From Rhizobium sp. BK196 (lineage in GTDB: Bacteria > Pseudomonadota > Alphaproteobacteria > Rhizobiales > Rhizobiaceae): 64,000 bases of DNA. The stretch lies in assembly GCF_014193255.1 (NCBI RefSeq), contig NZ_JACHZB010000011.1:124001-188000 (forward strand). The letters run 5' to 3'. The notes under the pieces were generated by a model. That model worked only from the letters and a program-made list of their open reading frames with translations, was not told where the DNA came from and made no database searches. The translations under genes were made by a program, and so were the position numbers. Position 1 is the first letter of the stretch, and every line of letters begins with the position of its first letter. Positions 51,967 through 61,230 of the stretch are shown one piece after another.

Positions 51967-51992
51967 GCGTCCGGTGAGTGTTCACCGGACGC
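51967..51992 (-). promoter_or_regulatory. Intra-operon stem-loop after the cystine-binding gene
   Basis: GCGTCCGGTGA and TCACCGGACGC form a perfect 11-bp stem with a four-base loop, between the binding-protein and permease genes. On the minus strand it is followed by GTCTTTT, so partial termination or mRNA stabilisation is likely. Confidence 0.7.
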
Positions 51993-52046
51993 TTACACAT
52001 GCAGCTATAAAGGATATGGGGGCAGCGCGAAACCGCCGGTCAGGAC

Positions 52047-52820
52047 TTACTTGGAAACGTCCTGGCCGAAATACTTGTCGGCGATCTTCTTGTAGGTGCC
52101 GTCAGCCTTGATATCGGCGAGCGCCTTGTTGATCGCTTCGAGCAGCTCCGGTTCGCCCTTGCGGATGATGATGCCGGAGTAATCGGCATTTTCCTGCTGG
52201 GCGACGATCTTCACCGGAGCATCCGGCTTGTGCTTCTTGAAGTCCAGGAAGGAAAGGCTGTCGTTGATCGTGGCATCGGCGCGCTTCGTCAGGACGAGCT
52301 GGATCGACTGGTCGAAGCCGTCGGTGCCGACCAGTTCGGCGCCTGCTTCCGTGGCGAGCTTGCCGAAGTTGCTCGTCAGCGACTGGGCGGCCTTCTTCCC
52401 CTTGAGATCGGCGAAGGATTTGATGCTGTCGTCGCCGTCACGAACGATCAGAACGGCCTTGGAAGCAATATAAGGTTCGGAGAAGTCGTACTTCTGCTTG
52501 CGCGCGTCGGTGATGCCGACCTGGTTGATGACGGTGTCATAGCGGTTGGCGTCGAGGCCGGCGATCAGGCCGTCCCACTTGCCTTCGATGAACTGAGCCT
52601 TCACGCCGAGCTTGGCTGCGACTGCTTCGCCGATCTCGACGTCGAAGCCGACGAGCTTGCCGCTTTCGTCATGATAGGTGAAGGGCGCATAGGTGCCTTC
52701 CGTGCCGATCTTGAAGATGCCGGCAGACTTGATGGAGCTGAGGTTTTCGCCGGCATGGGCGGGCAGCAGGGCTGCAGCCTGAATGAGCGCGGCGGCGGCG
52801 ACGGTTTTCAACCAGTTCAT
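52047..52820 (-). CDS. Periplasmic amino-acid-binding protein (cystine/FliY type)
   Basis: The 257-residue protein has a signal peptide (MNWLKTVAAAALIQAAALLPAHA, cut after residue 23) and the solute-binding family 3 fold: IGTEGTYAPFTYHDESGKLVGFDVEI, KWDGLIAGLDANRYDTVINQVGITDARK, YDFSEPYI. The EGTYAPF, KWDGLIAGLD and VINQVGITDERK-like segments are those of E. coli FliY/TcyJ, the L-cystine-binding protein, so cystine is the most likely ligand. Start 52820 is chosen by the signal peptide; AAGGA lies eleven bases upstream. Longer frames upstream are not coding. It heads the cystine operon. Confidence 0.88.
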   Translation of the reverse strand: MNWLKTVAAAALIQAAALLPAHAGENLSSIKSAGIFKIGTEGTYAPFTYHDESGKLVGFDVEIGEAVAAKLGVKAQFIEGKWDGLIAGLDANRYDTVINQVGITDARKQKYDFSEPYIASKAVLIVRDGDDSIKSFADLKGKKAAQSLTSNFGKLATEAGAELVGTDGFDQSIQLVLTKRADATINDSLSFLDFKKHKPDAPVKIVAQQENADYSGIIIRKGEPELLEAINKALADIKADGTYKKIADKYFGQDVSK

Positions 52821-52974
52821 TGTTCTATCCATCCTTGGGAAGATTGTGTTCGGATGGTCGATACATCGCAGAAAATTGCGGTATCGAAAGCGTAGAAAAC
52901 TGCAAATAAAAGCGGCAACTGCGAATATTTTTCTCAAGCTGCCGCGCTAACCCCGAATCCGGCTGAAACCGGTA

Positions 52975-53844
52975 TCAAGCCGCGGCCCGACGACGCAATC
53001 TTTCGCTGACGAGGATGATCAAGCCCGCGCCAAGAATCATCATCGCACCAACGACGACATTCTGCGTGGGTATATCAGCCCAAATCAGATAGCCGAGAAT
53101 GAAGGCCCAGACGAGCGATGTATATTCGAAGGGCGCGAGCACCGATACTGGAGCCTGACGCATGCCTTCAAAAAGGGCGAACTGGGCGCAGCCGGCGACG
53201 ACACCGGTGCCGATGAGCAGGGCGAGTTGCGTGAGGGTTGGGGTCTGCCAGGTGTAGATCACGGCAATACCGGTCATGATGAGGAAAAAGACGTTGGAGA
53301 CCGCAAGCTGGATGATCGTCTTCTCATGCAGCGAGGTCTTGCGCAGCAAGACCATGGCGGAAGCCCAGAGCACGGCTGCCTGCAGCGCCAGATAGACCGG
53401 CCAGGAGATCGTGAGCCCGACGGGATTGCAGGAGATAAGCACGCCGACGAACCCGACGCCGACCGCAAGCCAACGGGCCGGGGTGACCTCTTCCTTCAGG
53501 ATGAACCAGGCGAGCAACGTGCCGACGACGGGAGCTGCGTAGTAGAGCGTTGTGACCTCGGCGAGCGGAAGATGGCTTGCGGCAGTGTAATATGAAAGCC
53601 AGGCACAGAGCAGAAGAATGCTGCGGGCAATCATCGGCTTGATGATCGGTGAGGTGACCGTCTGATGGACGAGCTTGCCGCGGCCATAGGCGAGGCAGCC
53701 AACAAGGATGGTGAGGCTGCGGAAAAACAGGATCTGCCAGACGGGAATACTCGCCGTCAAAAGTTTGACGATCGCATCATGCAAAGTGAACGCCATGTAG
53801 GCCGCGATCGTGAGCAGAATGCCCAGGCTGACGGAGTTTTTCAC
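52975..53844 (-). CDS. EamA/DMT-family membrane transporter
   Basis: The 289-residue protein has about ten hydrophobic segments in two homologous EamA halves, typical of drug/metabolite exporters (RhaT, YdcZ and other DMT members). Segments such as ITAAYMAFTLHDAIVKLL-like LTIAAYMAFTLHDAIVKLL, LYYAAPVVGTLLAWFIL and EYTSLVWAFILGYLIWADIP fit the family. It has a GTG start. The substrate is unknown. It is divergent from the DeoR regulator at 54053 across about 210 bases, so that protein could control it. Confidence 0.88.
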   Translation of the reverse strand: MKNSVSLGILLTIAAYMAFTLHDAIVKLLTASIPVWQILFFRSLTILVGCLAYGRGKLVHQTVTSPIIKPMIARSILLLCAWLSYYTAASHLPLAEVTTLYYAAPVVGTLLAWFILKEEVTPARWLAVGVGFVGVLISCNPVGLTISWPVYLALQAAVLWASAMVLLRKTSLHEKTIIQLAVSNVFFLIMTGIAVIYTWQTPTLTQLALLIGTGVVAGCAQFALFEGMRQAPVSVLAPFEYTSLVWAFILGYLIWADIPTQNVVVGAMMILGAGLIILVSERLRRRAAA

Positions 53845-53979
53845 GGGGATGTACCAGTGGCGGCGGTGCCGGCGGGAAACGAGATGCCCAATCGATAGTC
53901 CTGCCCCCGGAGTCGGTCAATATGCAAGATTTCGCCCTAGTCGTGGAGCTTTGTTTCAAAGTGTCAGAAAACGTGTGGT

Positions 53980-53998
53980 CGTGCATGTTGCGTGCACG
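53980..53998 (+). promoter_or_regulatory. Palindrome upstream of the DeoR-family regulator
   Basis: CGTGCA-tgttgcg-TGCACG is a perfect six-base dyad about 55 bases before the deoR-type start. It lies between two divergent genes, so it could be an operator bound by that regulator. Confidence 0.4.
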
Positions 53999-54052
53999 CT
54001 AATCAGTGTTTATGCCTGTTTTTAGATTTTTAAGGGCGAATCCGGTATAAAC

Positions 54053-54829
54053 ATGCAAGATTTCCTGTTGCGGGAACGCCAGACCGTCATTTCCGAGCGA
54101 CTGAAGACGCATGGTCGCGTGCTGGCTGCGGAACTCGCAGTCGAATTCGGCGTCTCGGAAGATACGGTACGGCGCGATCTGCGCGAGATGGCGGCGGCAG
54201 GGCTCTGCGAAAGGGTATATGGCGGAGCATTGCCGATTTCGCCGGCGCGCGGAAGCCTGACCCAGCGCATGAGCTTTGCTGCCGAGCGGAAACAGGCGCT
54301 GGCCCGCGCCGCGGCAGAGGAAATCGTTGCAGGTACGACGGTATTCTTCGATGCCGGCAGCACCAATCTGGCGATTGCCAACGCTTTACCGGCCGATCTT
54401 GCGCTGACGGCGGCAACCAATGCTCCAGCGATTGCTGCCGCGTTGATCGAAAAGCCCGGTGTCAATGTCATCCTGATCGGCGGTCTCGTCGACCGCCAAA
54501 CCGGCGGTTCGCTTGGTGCCAAAGCATTGCGGGACATGGAGCAACTGGCGCCTGACCTCTGCATTCTGGGCGCTTGTGGCGTCGATATCGAGGCGGGATT
54601 GACGACATTCGGCTTCGAGGACGCGGAGTTCAAGAGGTTCGCCACATCCAGGAGCAAGCGGGTCATGGTCGCTGCGACATCGGAAAAATTCGGGACGGCT
54701 GCGCCACATAGCGTCCTGCCGGTCGCGCATTGTGAATGCCTTGTCGTCGAGCACGATGCGGATGCTGCCATGCTCGAGCAATACCGTGCACGCGGGTGCC
54801 GGACGATCATTGCGGGCAAAACGGCTTGA
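54053..54829 (+). CDS. DeoR-family transcriptional regulator
   Basis: The 258-residue protein has the N-terminal DeoR winged helix (RERQTVISERLKTHGRVLAAELAVEFGVSEDTVRRDLREMAAAG with the VSEDTVRRDL recognition motif), followed by the sugar-phosphate sensor domain with FDAGSTNLAIA and LGACGVDIEAGLTTFGFEDAEFK. Such regulators usually repress carbohydrate genes until a phosphorylated sugar binds. Neighbours are an MFS permease 60 bases downstream in the same direction and a DMT transporter divergent from it. Its effector is unknown. Confidence 0.92.
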   Translation: MQDFLLRERQTVISERLKTHGRVLAAELAVEFGVSEDTVRRDLREMAAAGLCERVYGGALPISPARGSLTQRMSFAAERKQALARAAAEEIVAGTTVFFDAGSTNLAIANALPADLALTAATNAPAIAAALIEKPGVNVILIGGLVDRQTGGSLGAKALRDMEQLAPDLCILGACGVDIEAGLTTFGFEDAEFKRFATSRSKRVMVAATSEKFGTAAPHSVLPVAHCECLVVEHDADAAMLEQYRARGCRTIIAGKTA

Positions 54830-54889
54830 GACCGTTCCGCCCTTTACGGGAATCGGCAGACAAGTCCGATCGAGAGGAAAGACAAGGAA

Positions 54890-56083
54890 ATGGATAACAA
54901 TGTGAGTGCAGCGCCGCGGGTACGGAGCGGCTTCATTACCCGGAGCAGAGCGGCGGTCTCGCTGCTATTCCTCATGAACGGTTTTGTCATCGGCTCTTGG
55001 GCGCCGAAGATTCCTGATTTCGCCGAACGGCTTGGACTTACCAAGTTCGAGCTCGGACTGATGATCCTCGTCTTCGGTTTCGGCTCGCTGGTCATGATGC
55101 CAATCGCCGGAGCGCAGATCGCCAGACATGGTTCACGCGTTGTCGTGCGGGTGCTCGCCGTCTGCTTGCTGCCGACGCTTCTGGCGCTGACGCTGGCTCC
55201 CAACGTGATCACAGGGGCGATCTCTCTCTTTCTGTTCGGCGGTTTCATTGGCGGGATGGACGTGGCAATGAACGCCAATGCCGTGGCGGTGGAAAAATCC
55301 ATGCGACGCGCGATCATGTCATCCTGCCACGCCTTCTGGAGCCTCGGCGGCTTGATCGGCTCCGGCCTCGGCGGCCTAGTGATCTCCAGGCTCGGCATTC
55401 TCGGGCACGCGGAACTGGCGACCGTACTGGCTGCTGTCTTCCTTGCCGTCGCCTGGCCGATGGTTCTGGCCGATCCGCCGCATCCCGATACAAAGAAGGA
55501 GAAGACGAAGCTGCCGATGGTGCCGCTGCCGTGGCTGCTCGGTCTGATGGCGCTGTTCTGCATGGTGCCGGAGGGAGCGATCCTCGACTGGGGTGCGCTT
55601 TATCTCAGGCAGGAAATGGGGGCGTCGGTCGCCCTCTCCGGCCTCGGCTTTGCGGCTTTCTCGGCGGCCATGGCGATCATGCGCTTTGCCGGCGATCTGG
55701 TCCGCGATCGTCTCGGCGGGGTCAAGACGCTGCGCATCTGCACGCTGTTTGCCATCGTCGGCATGCTGCTTACGAGCCTTGCGCCGAATGCCGAAATCGC
55801 CATCATCGGCTTCGCGCTTTGCGGTATCGGTATTTCGAACATGGTGCCGATCGCCTTTTCGGCAGCGGGCAACATTCCCGGTCTGAAGCCCGGCATCGGC
55901 ATCTCCGTCGTCACGACCCTGGGCTATTCCGGCATGCTGGTGGCGCCTTCGGTGATCGGCTTCGTGGCCGAGCATGTGGGCTTTGCCGCCGTCTTCATGG
56001 CGCTGCCGGTGCTGCTGCTCGTGGTTCTCGCATTCTCACGGCTCGCGCAATATGCCGATGGAGTCTCGGACGGCGGCCGGTGA
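54890..56083 (+). CDS. MFS permease
   Basis: The 397-residue protein has about 12 hydrophobic segments, a motif-A-like AGAQIARHGSRVVVR, and a central GGFIGGMDVAMNANAVAVE stretch found in a group of small MFS proteins (annotated in rhizobia as YbjJ-like or fucose-permease-like). AAGGA lies just before the ATG. It probably forms a two-gene unit with the DeoR regulator 60 bases upstream, which suggests a sugar or related substrate; the direction of transport is not known. Confidence 0.85.
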   Translation: MDNNVSAAPRVRSGFITRSRAAVSLLFLMNGFVIGSWAPKIPDFAERLGLTKFELGLMILVFGFGSLVMMPIAGAQIARHGSRVVVRVLAVCLLPTLLALTLAPNVITGAISLFLFGGFIGGMDVAMNANAVAVEKSMRRAIMSSCHAFWSLGGLIGSGLGGLVISRLGILGHAELATVLAAVFLAVAWPMVLADPPHPDTKKEKTKLPMVPLPWLLGLMALFCMVPEGAILDWGALYLRQEMGASVALSGLGFAAFSAAMAIMRFAGDLVRDRLGGVKTLRICTLFAIVGMLLTSLAPNAEIAIIGFALCGIGISNMVPIAFSAAGNIPGLKPGIGISVVTTLGYSGMLVAPSVIGFVAEHVGFAAVFMALPVLLLVVLAFSRLAQYADGVSDGGR

Positions 56084-56178
56084 GCCGCCTCCAAACAAAA
56101 GTGATATACGGGGCGGTTGACAAGCTCGCGGGCTTGATCCACCTGAAAGGCTCTGTCTTCCGGGTGTAAGAGCTCTTT

Positions 56179-57426
56179 ATGTCTGCTTTCGATTTCGATC
56201 CGAAACCGCGCCGCGCTTCCGTTGCTGTCGATGTCGGCGGTGTCATCGTCGGCGGGGGCGCGCCGGTGGTCGTGCAATCCATGACCAACACGGATACGGC
56301 TGACGTGGATTCCACGGTTGCGCAGGTGGCTGCACTCCATCGCGCCGGTTCGGAGCTGGTGCGCATCACCGTCGACCGCGACGAAAGCGCTGCCGCCGTG
56401 CCGAGAATCCGCGAGCGGCTGCTGCGCCTCGGCATGGATGTGCCACTGATCGGCGACTTCCACTATATCGGCCACAAGCTGCTTGCCGATCATCCGGCCT
56501 GCGCCGAAGCGCTGGCGAAGTATCGCATCAATCCAGGCAATGTCGGCTTCAAGGACAAGAAGGATAAGCAGTTCGCCGAAATCATCGAGATGGCGATCCG
56601 TCACAACAAACCGGTGCGCATCGGCGTCAACTGGGGTTCGCTGGATCAGGAGCTGCTGACGCAGCTGATGGACAAGAACCAGGCCGAGGGATCGCCGCTT
56701 TCGGCCCGGCAGGTGACGCGCGAGGCGATCGTGCAGTCGGCGCTGCTGTCGGCACAGCTCGCCGAAGAGATCGGCCTGCCGCGCAATCGTATCATCCTGT
56801 CGGCCAAGGTCAGCCAGGTTCAGGATTTGATCGCCGTCAATTCCATGCTCGCTGAGCGCTCCAACCATGCGCTGCATCTCGGCTTGACCGAAGCCGGCAT
56901 GGGTACCAAAGGCATCGTCGCCTCTTCGGCTGCCATGGGCTATGTGCTGCAGAACGGCATCGGCGATACGATCCGCATTTCGCTGACGCCGGAGCCGAAT
57001 GGTGACCGCACCCGCGAGGTGCAGGTGGCGCAGGAACTGCTGCAGGTCATGGGTTTCCGCCAGTTTGTGCCCGTCGTGGCGGCCTGTCCCGGCTGTGGGC
57101 GCACGACCTCGACGGTCTTCCAGGAACTCGCGCAGAACATCCAGAACGACATTCGCAAGAACATGCCGGTCTGGCGTGAGAAATATCCGGGTGTGGAAGC
57201 GCTCAATGTCGCCGTCATGGGCTGTATCGTCAATGGACCGGGCGAGAGCAAGCATGCCGATATCGGCATTTCGCTTCCCGGTACGGGCGAGACGCCGGCT
57301 GCTCCCGTCTTCATCGACGGCAAGAAGGCCCTGACGCTGCGCGGCCCGAATATCGCCTCGGATTTCGAGGCGCTCGTCATCGACTATATCGAGAAGCGTT
57401 TCGGCCAGAAGACGGCAGCTGAGTAA
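56179..57426 (+). CDS. ispG: 4-hydroxy-3-methylbut-2-enyl diphosphate synthase IspG (GcpE)
   Basis: IspG reductively opens methylerythritol cyclodiphosphate to hydroxymethylbutenyl diphosphate in the MEP isoprenoid pathway. The 415-residue protein has the TIM-barrel start VQSMTNTDTADVDSTV and HYIGHKLL; the [4Fe-4S] ligands are in CPGCGRT (about 302 and 305) and GCIVNGPGE (about 349 with the catalytic glutamate). The length matches the bacterial two-domain form. It is flanked by another isoprenoid gene, ispA, on the opposite strand just downstream. Confidence 0.97.
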   Translation: MSAFDFDPKPRRASVAVDVGGVIVGGGAPVVVQSMTNTDTADVDSTVAQVAALHRAGSELVRITVDRDESAAAVPRIRERLLRLGMDVPLIGDFHYIGHKLLADHPACAEALAKYRINPGNVGFKDKKDKQFAEIIEMAIRHNKPVRIGVNWGSLDQELLTQLMDKNQAEGSPLSARQVTREAIVQSALLSAQLAEEIGLPRNRIILSAKVSQVQDLIAVNSMLAERSNHALHLGLTEAGMGTKGIVASSAAMGYVLQNGIGDTIRISLTPEPNGDRTREVQVAQELLQVMGFRQFVPVVAACPGCGRTTSTVFQELAQNIQNDIRKNMPVWREKYPGVEALNVAVMGCIVNGPGESKHADIGISLPGTGETPAAPVFIDGKKALTLRGPNIASDFEALVIDYIEKRFGQKTAAE

Positions 57427-57480
57427 TCACTCGGCTTTTCGATGACCTTCTGCGGCAGGCTGGATGGACCTTCTTCTGTC

Positions 57481-58395
57481 TCAGCTCTTGCGTTCGGCCA
57501 CAAACTGAGCCGTGGCGATCAGCACCGCGGCGCGCTCTCCATAGGGGGCGAGCAACTCTTCTGCGTCCTCGACATGCCGACGCAGCCGCTTCTCCGCCCA
57601 TTCCATGCCGTGAAGCGCCACCAGCGTTCCCTTGCCGCGGGCGGCATCCTTGCCGGTCGCCTTGCCCATCGTCTTGATATCGGAGGTCAGGTCGAGAATA
57701 TCATCGGCAAGCTGGAAGGCGAGACCGATTTTTTCACCGAAGCGGCGCAGGCGTTGACGGTCTTCGATAGACGCGCCGGCAACGATGGCGCCGGCCTCGC
57801 AGGCAAAGCGGATCAGCGCACCTGTCTTCATCGCCTGCAGGCAGATGATGCCAGCTTCATCGGGCGCCTGCGTTTCCGCTGCCAGATCAAGAGCTTGTCC
57901 GCCGGCCATGCCGCCGAGGCCTGCGGCGCGAGCGATCGCCAGAACGAGTTCTGTTTTGCTGCGGTCCGGCAGGTCGGTTTCCGGCGCGGCGATGATGTCG
58001 AACGCGTAGGTCAGCAGGCTGTCGCCGGCCAGAATGGCGGTCGCTTCGTCGAATTTGATGTGTACGGTCGGCTTGCCGCGGCGCAGGTCGTCGTCGTCCA
58101 TAGCCGGCAGATCGTCGTGAACAAGGGAATAGCAATGGATGCATTCGAGTGCCGCACCGACGCGAAGTGCTGCCCGCCTGTTGCCGCCGAGAAGTGCTGC
58201 GCTTTCCACGACAAGGAAGGGGCGCAGGCGTTTGCCGCCGTTCAGAACGGCGTAGTGCATGGCGCTACGCAAGAGGTCGGGACGGGCGATCTCGTCGGAC
58301 AGCACGGTAGGAGAGAGCAGGAGATCGAGCAGCGCCTCGATCTCGGCGGCACCGCTTTTCAACCGTGTCTCGAATGTTCCCCGCTTTGCGTCCAT
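57481..58395 (-). CDS. ispA: Short-chain polyprenyl (farnesyl) diphosphate synthase IspA
   Basis: IspA condenses isopentenyl with dimethylallyl and geranyl diphosphates to farnesyl diphosphate. The 304-residue protein has the first aspartate-rich motif DDLPAMDDDD (from residue 94) with CYSLVHDD preceding it, the GGKRLRP entry motif near 53-59 and the second motif DDILD at 231-235. The spacing before the first motif (small residues C-Y-S) suits the farnesyl length; geranylgeranyl is possible. ATG 58395 starts the conserved MDAKRGTFE; the frame from 58431 is not needed. Confidence 0.93.
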   Translation of the reverse strand: MDAKRGTFETRLKSGAAEIEALLDLLLSPTVLSDEIARPDLLRSAMHYAVLNGGKRLRPFLVVESAALLGGNRRAALRVGAALECIHCYSLVHDDLPAMDDDDLRRGKPTVHIKFDEATAILAGDSLLTYAFDIIAAPETDLPDRSKTELVLAIARAAGLGGMAGGQALDLAAETQAPDEAGIICLQAMKTGALIRFACEAGAIVAGASIEDRQRLRRFGEKIGLAFQLADDILDLTSDIKTMGKATGKDAARGKGTLVALHGMEWAEKRLRRHVEDAEELLAPYGERAAVLIATAQFVAERKS

Positions 58396-58529
58396 GCGCG
58401 CTCTTTGGCACGGCAGAACGGCTGCTGGCAACGGAATTGTCGATCATCGCGTCAAGATTTCCGCTGCACTCTGGCAATGCGGGTTTTCAGGCGGTATGAC
58501 AACGACCAGGGCGAAATCGGACTGGGACA

Positions 58530-59267
58530 TTGGATATAGCGCCGCAGACAGAGGAAAGCGTCGAGGCGCCGGTTCACCGGCGTTGGCTTGGAGACCGCCA
58601 GGTGCTGAAGCGCATTGTTCTTGCCGTTCTGGCGGCGCTGCTTTTGCCCTATGTGCTGATCCTTCTCTATCTGCTGCCCTTCATCCATCCGGTTTCGACG
58701 CTGATGCTGCGCGATCTCGTGCTTCTGCGCGGTTATGACCGGCAGTGGGTGTCGATCGACGATGTTGCGCCTGTGCTCGTGCAATCGGTGATGATGTCGG
58801 AAGACGGGCAATATTGCTTCCACGGCGGTGTCGACTGGGGCGAGATGCGTATGCTGGTCGAGGATACGCTGAAGGGCCAGGAGACGCGCGGCGGCAGCAC
58901 GATTCCCATGCAGACGGCGAAGAACCTCTTCCTCTGGAACAGCCGCTCCTTCATCCGCAAGGGATTGGAACTACCGTTGGCCGTTGGTTCCGACTTCGTC
59001 TGGTCGAAGCGGCGGCTGATGGAGATCTATCTCAATATCGCCGAATGGGGGCCCGGTATCTACGGCATCGAGGCAGCGGCACAGTATCACTTCAAGGTGC
59101 CCGCCTCGAAGCTTACGCGCCGGCAGGCATCGTTGCTTGCGGTTTCTCTGCCGAACCCGATCGATCGCAATGCCGGAAAACCCGGGCGAGGCCTGCGCAG
59201 GCTTGCGGCGCTCATCGAACGGCGGGCGCAGGGCTCGGGCGATTACATCAAGTGTATCTATGATTGA
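58530..59267 (+). CDS. mtgA: Monofunctional peptidoglycan glycosyltransferase MtgA
   Basis: MtgA polymerises lipid II into glycan strands without a transpeptidase domain. The 245-residue protein has one N-terminal membrane helix (about 25-50) and the GT51 motifs: SEDGQYCFHGGVDW with catalytic Glu, RGGSTIPMQTAKNLFLW, KRRLMEIYLNIAEWGPGIYGIEAAAQYHF and RRQASLLAVSLPNP. It has a TTG start at 58530, 134 bases from the divergent ispA start. A DUF1868 gene, a GST gene and rpmF follow in the same direction. Confidence 0.95.
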   Translation: MDIAPQTEESVEAPVHRRWLGDRQVLKRIVLAVLAALLLPYVLILLYLLPFIHPVSTLMLRDLVLLRGYDRQWVSIDDVAPVLVQSVMMSEDGQYCFHGGVDWGEMRMLVEDTLKGQETRGGSTIPMQTAKNLFLWNSRSFIRKGLELPLAVGSDFVWSKRRLMEIYLNIAEWGPGIYGIEAAAQYHFKVPASKLTRRQASLLAVSLPNPIDRNAGKPGRGLRRLAALIERRAQGSGDYIKCIYD

Positions 59268-59362
59268 TATCAGAACTTGTCGTTGGAAGCGGCAAGCGTC
59301 ATCTGACATTCTTGGTACTGCCATATGGGCGAATGCATCAGCCATCAAAACCCGAGTCGCCC

Positions 59363-60085
59363 ATGACGCCAACGACACTTTCGCCCGAGCTCCTTCAGTA
59401 TTCGAAGACCCATAATCCCATTCCGCCAGCGCATCTCGGTACCCGTTACCGCAAGGTCGGCGGTTTCCTGCCCGAACCCGGCAATACGGTCGTCTGCCAC
59501 CCGCTCAAGGGATCGGAAACGCAACAGGTGCTGATCGAGGCACGTGAGAAATATCTGGCGATGCCGGAGGCGTCGCAGTTCCTCTTTACGCCGATCACCA
59601 GCATCCACATGACGCTTTTTGAAGGTGTTATCGAAGGTCGCCGCAAACAAGATTATTGGCCGGGCGATATTCCGCTGGAAACGCCGATTGAGGATATGAC
59701 AGAGCTTATGGCGGCTCGGCTCGAAGGTTTCTCAATGTTTCGGCCCTTCAAGGTGGCGATCGTCAACGCCCGACCGTCCGGCCTGCTCGTCGAAGGGGCG
59801 ACCGAAGACGATCGCAAGGTTATGCGCGCCTGGCGCGATGCGCTCGCTGACCTCTTGGGCTATCGTCAGCCGAACCATGACGATTACAAGTTTCATATGA
59901 CCTTCACCTATGCGATCGAACGGTTGGAAGACGAGGCGCTGCCGCGTTGGCAGGCAATGCTTGACGAGGTGACAGAGGATATCCGCAGCAGGGCGCCTGT
60001 ACTGGAACTCAGCCCGCCGGCCTTCTGCGTGTTCGAGGATATGAACCACTTCCACGAACTGCTGATCTTCGATTTCGAACCTTGA
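59363..60085 (+). CDS. DUF1868-family protein, 2H phosphoesterase-like
   Basis: The 240-residue protein has two HxT motifs, H82-M-T84 (TSIHMTLFEG) and H178-M-T180 (YKFHMTFTYA), about 96 residues apart. That is the arrangement of 2H phosphoesterases such as the RNA ligase/cyclic phosphodiesterase family (LigT, AKAP7, MJAR). Members act on 2',3'-cyclic or 2'-5' phosphodiester bonds; DUF1868 proteins themselves are not well characterised. The start is uncertain (59363 or 59333); both lack a strong ribosome-binding site. It lies between mtgA and the GST gene and probably shares a transcript with the GST 12 bases downstream. Confidence 0.82.
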   Translation: MTPTTLSPELLQYSKTHNPIPPAHLGTRYRKVGGFLPEPGNTVVCHPLKGSETQQVLIEAREKYLAMPEASQFLFTPITSIHMTLFEGVIEGRRKQDYWPGDIPLETPIEDMTELMAARLEGFSMFRPFKVAIVNARPSGLLVEGATEDDRKVMRAWRDALADLLGYRQPNHDDYKFHMTFTYAIERLEDEALPRWQAMLDEVTEDIRSRAPVLELSPPAFCVFEDMNHFHELLIFDFEP

Positions 60086-60097
60086 CAGGAAGACACC

Positions 60098-60745
60098 GTG
60101 GACAAGCTGACGCTCTATATCGCCAACAAGAACTACTCTTCCTGGTCGTTCCGGCCATGGATGGCGCTGACGGGCGTCGGCATCGATTTTGAGGAGGTGT
60201 TGATCCCCTTCGATTATCCAAACGGCAATCCCAACATCAAGGCGGTCTCGCCGAGCGGCCACGTGCCTTTGCTGCAGCACGGTGCGCTGAAGATCTGGGA
60301 ATCCTTTGCGATCATCGAATATGTGGCCGAACTCTATCCCGATGCCGGGTTGCTTCCGAAGGATCGTGCCGAGCGGGCGCTCGCCCGTTCGGTCTCCGCG
60401 GAGATGATGTCGAGCTTCCGGGCGCTGCGCAGCGCCTGCCCGATGAATATTCGCCGGCCAAAGGGCAAGATCGCGCTTCCTGACGGCGTCTCTGCAGATA
60501 TTAGTCGCATCGAGACAATCTGGCGCGATCTTTTGCAGAAATCCGGTGGACCGTTCCTCTTCGGTGCATTCAGCGGAGCGGATGCGATGTTTGCGCCCGT
60601 CGTCAACCGCTTCGATATCTATGATCTCGTCAGCAGCGCCGATATGCTGGCTTATATGAGCGCGATGAAGGCGCATCCAGCCTGGCGGAAGTGGCAAGAA
60701 GCAGCCCGCGCCGAGGCGTGGATCGTCCCGGAAGACGAGGTCTGA
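60098..60745 (+). CDS. Glutathione S-transferase family protein
   Basis: The 215-residue protein has an N-terminal thioredoxin-like domain (about 1-80) with LTLYIANKNYSSWSFRPWMAL and the glutathione-binding PSGHVPLLQHGALKIWESFAIIEYV, followed by an all-helical C-terminal domain. Such proteins conjugate glutathione to electrophiles or act in reduction or isomerisation; the substrate is unknown. It starts at GTG 60098 after AGGA, close behind the DUF1868 gene. Confidence 0.9.
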   Translation: MDKLTLYIANKNYSSWSFRPWMALTGVGIDFEEVLIPFDYPNGNPNIKAVSPSGHVPLLQHGALKIWESFAIIEYVAELYPDAGLLPKDRAERALARSVSAEMMSSFRALRSACPMNIRRPKGKIALPDGVSADISRIETIWRDLLQKSGGPFLFGAFSGADAMFAPVVNRFDIYDLVSSADMLAYMSAMKAHPAWRKWQEAARAEAWIVPEDEV

Positions 60746-60900
60746 GCGGAGAATCAGAGGCATCGCAAAAAATACATATGGGGACTGGTCAAGGCCGCCC
60801 CTTGCATGTATAAGCGCGCAAAATTCCGAAATCGCGACATGTCCGTTTCGGCCGCCAGTCTGGCCGTGGGAATGTTTTGCCCGCAAGTGGAGTAAGAGAA

Positions 60901-61086
60901 ATGGCTGTACCGAAGAGAAAAACGAGCCCGTCCAAGCGCGGCATGCGCCGTTCGGCTGATGCGCTGAAGGCTCCGACCTATGTCGAAGACAAGAATTCCG
61001 GCGAACTGCGCCGCCCGCACCATATCGATCTGAAGACCGGTATGTACCGTGGCCGTCAGGTTCTGACGCCGAAGGAAAGCGCATAA
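60901..61086 (+). CDS. rpmF: 50S ribosomal protein L32
   Basis: The 61-residue protein has [22 protein letters not shown] at the start and [16 protein letters not shown] near the end. This is the cysteine-free alphaproteobacterial L32. ATG 60901 follows GGAG. A terminator lies 30 bases after the stop. It is the usual neighbour of mtgA and the PHB genes in rhizobia. Confidence 0.98.
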
Positions 61087-61116
61087 TTTTTATGCGGCTT
61101 TTCCGATGAGGCTTCG

Positions 61117-61143
61117 AAGGCCGGCTCGACGCCGGCCTTTTTT
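61117..61143 (+). terminator. Intrinsic terminator of rpmF
   Basis: AAGGCCGGC and GCCGGCCTT pair around TCGAC, followed by TTTTTT. It is a textbook terminator 30 bases after the rpmF stop. Confidence 0.9.
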
Positions 61144-61230
61144 GTTTTCAAGATATTATAATCTTCAGTGCCTTGAAGTGAGGCGGTGATGTCAGGCAGT
61201 ATTCCCTAGAGATCCGGGAGATATTTCTGC

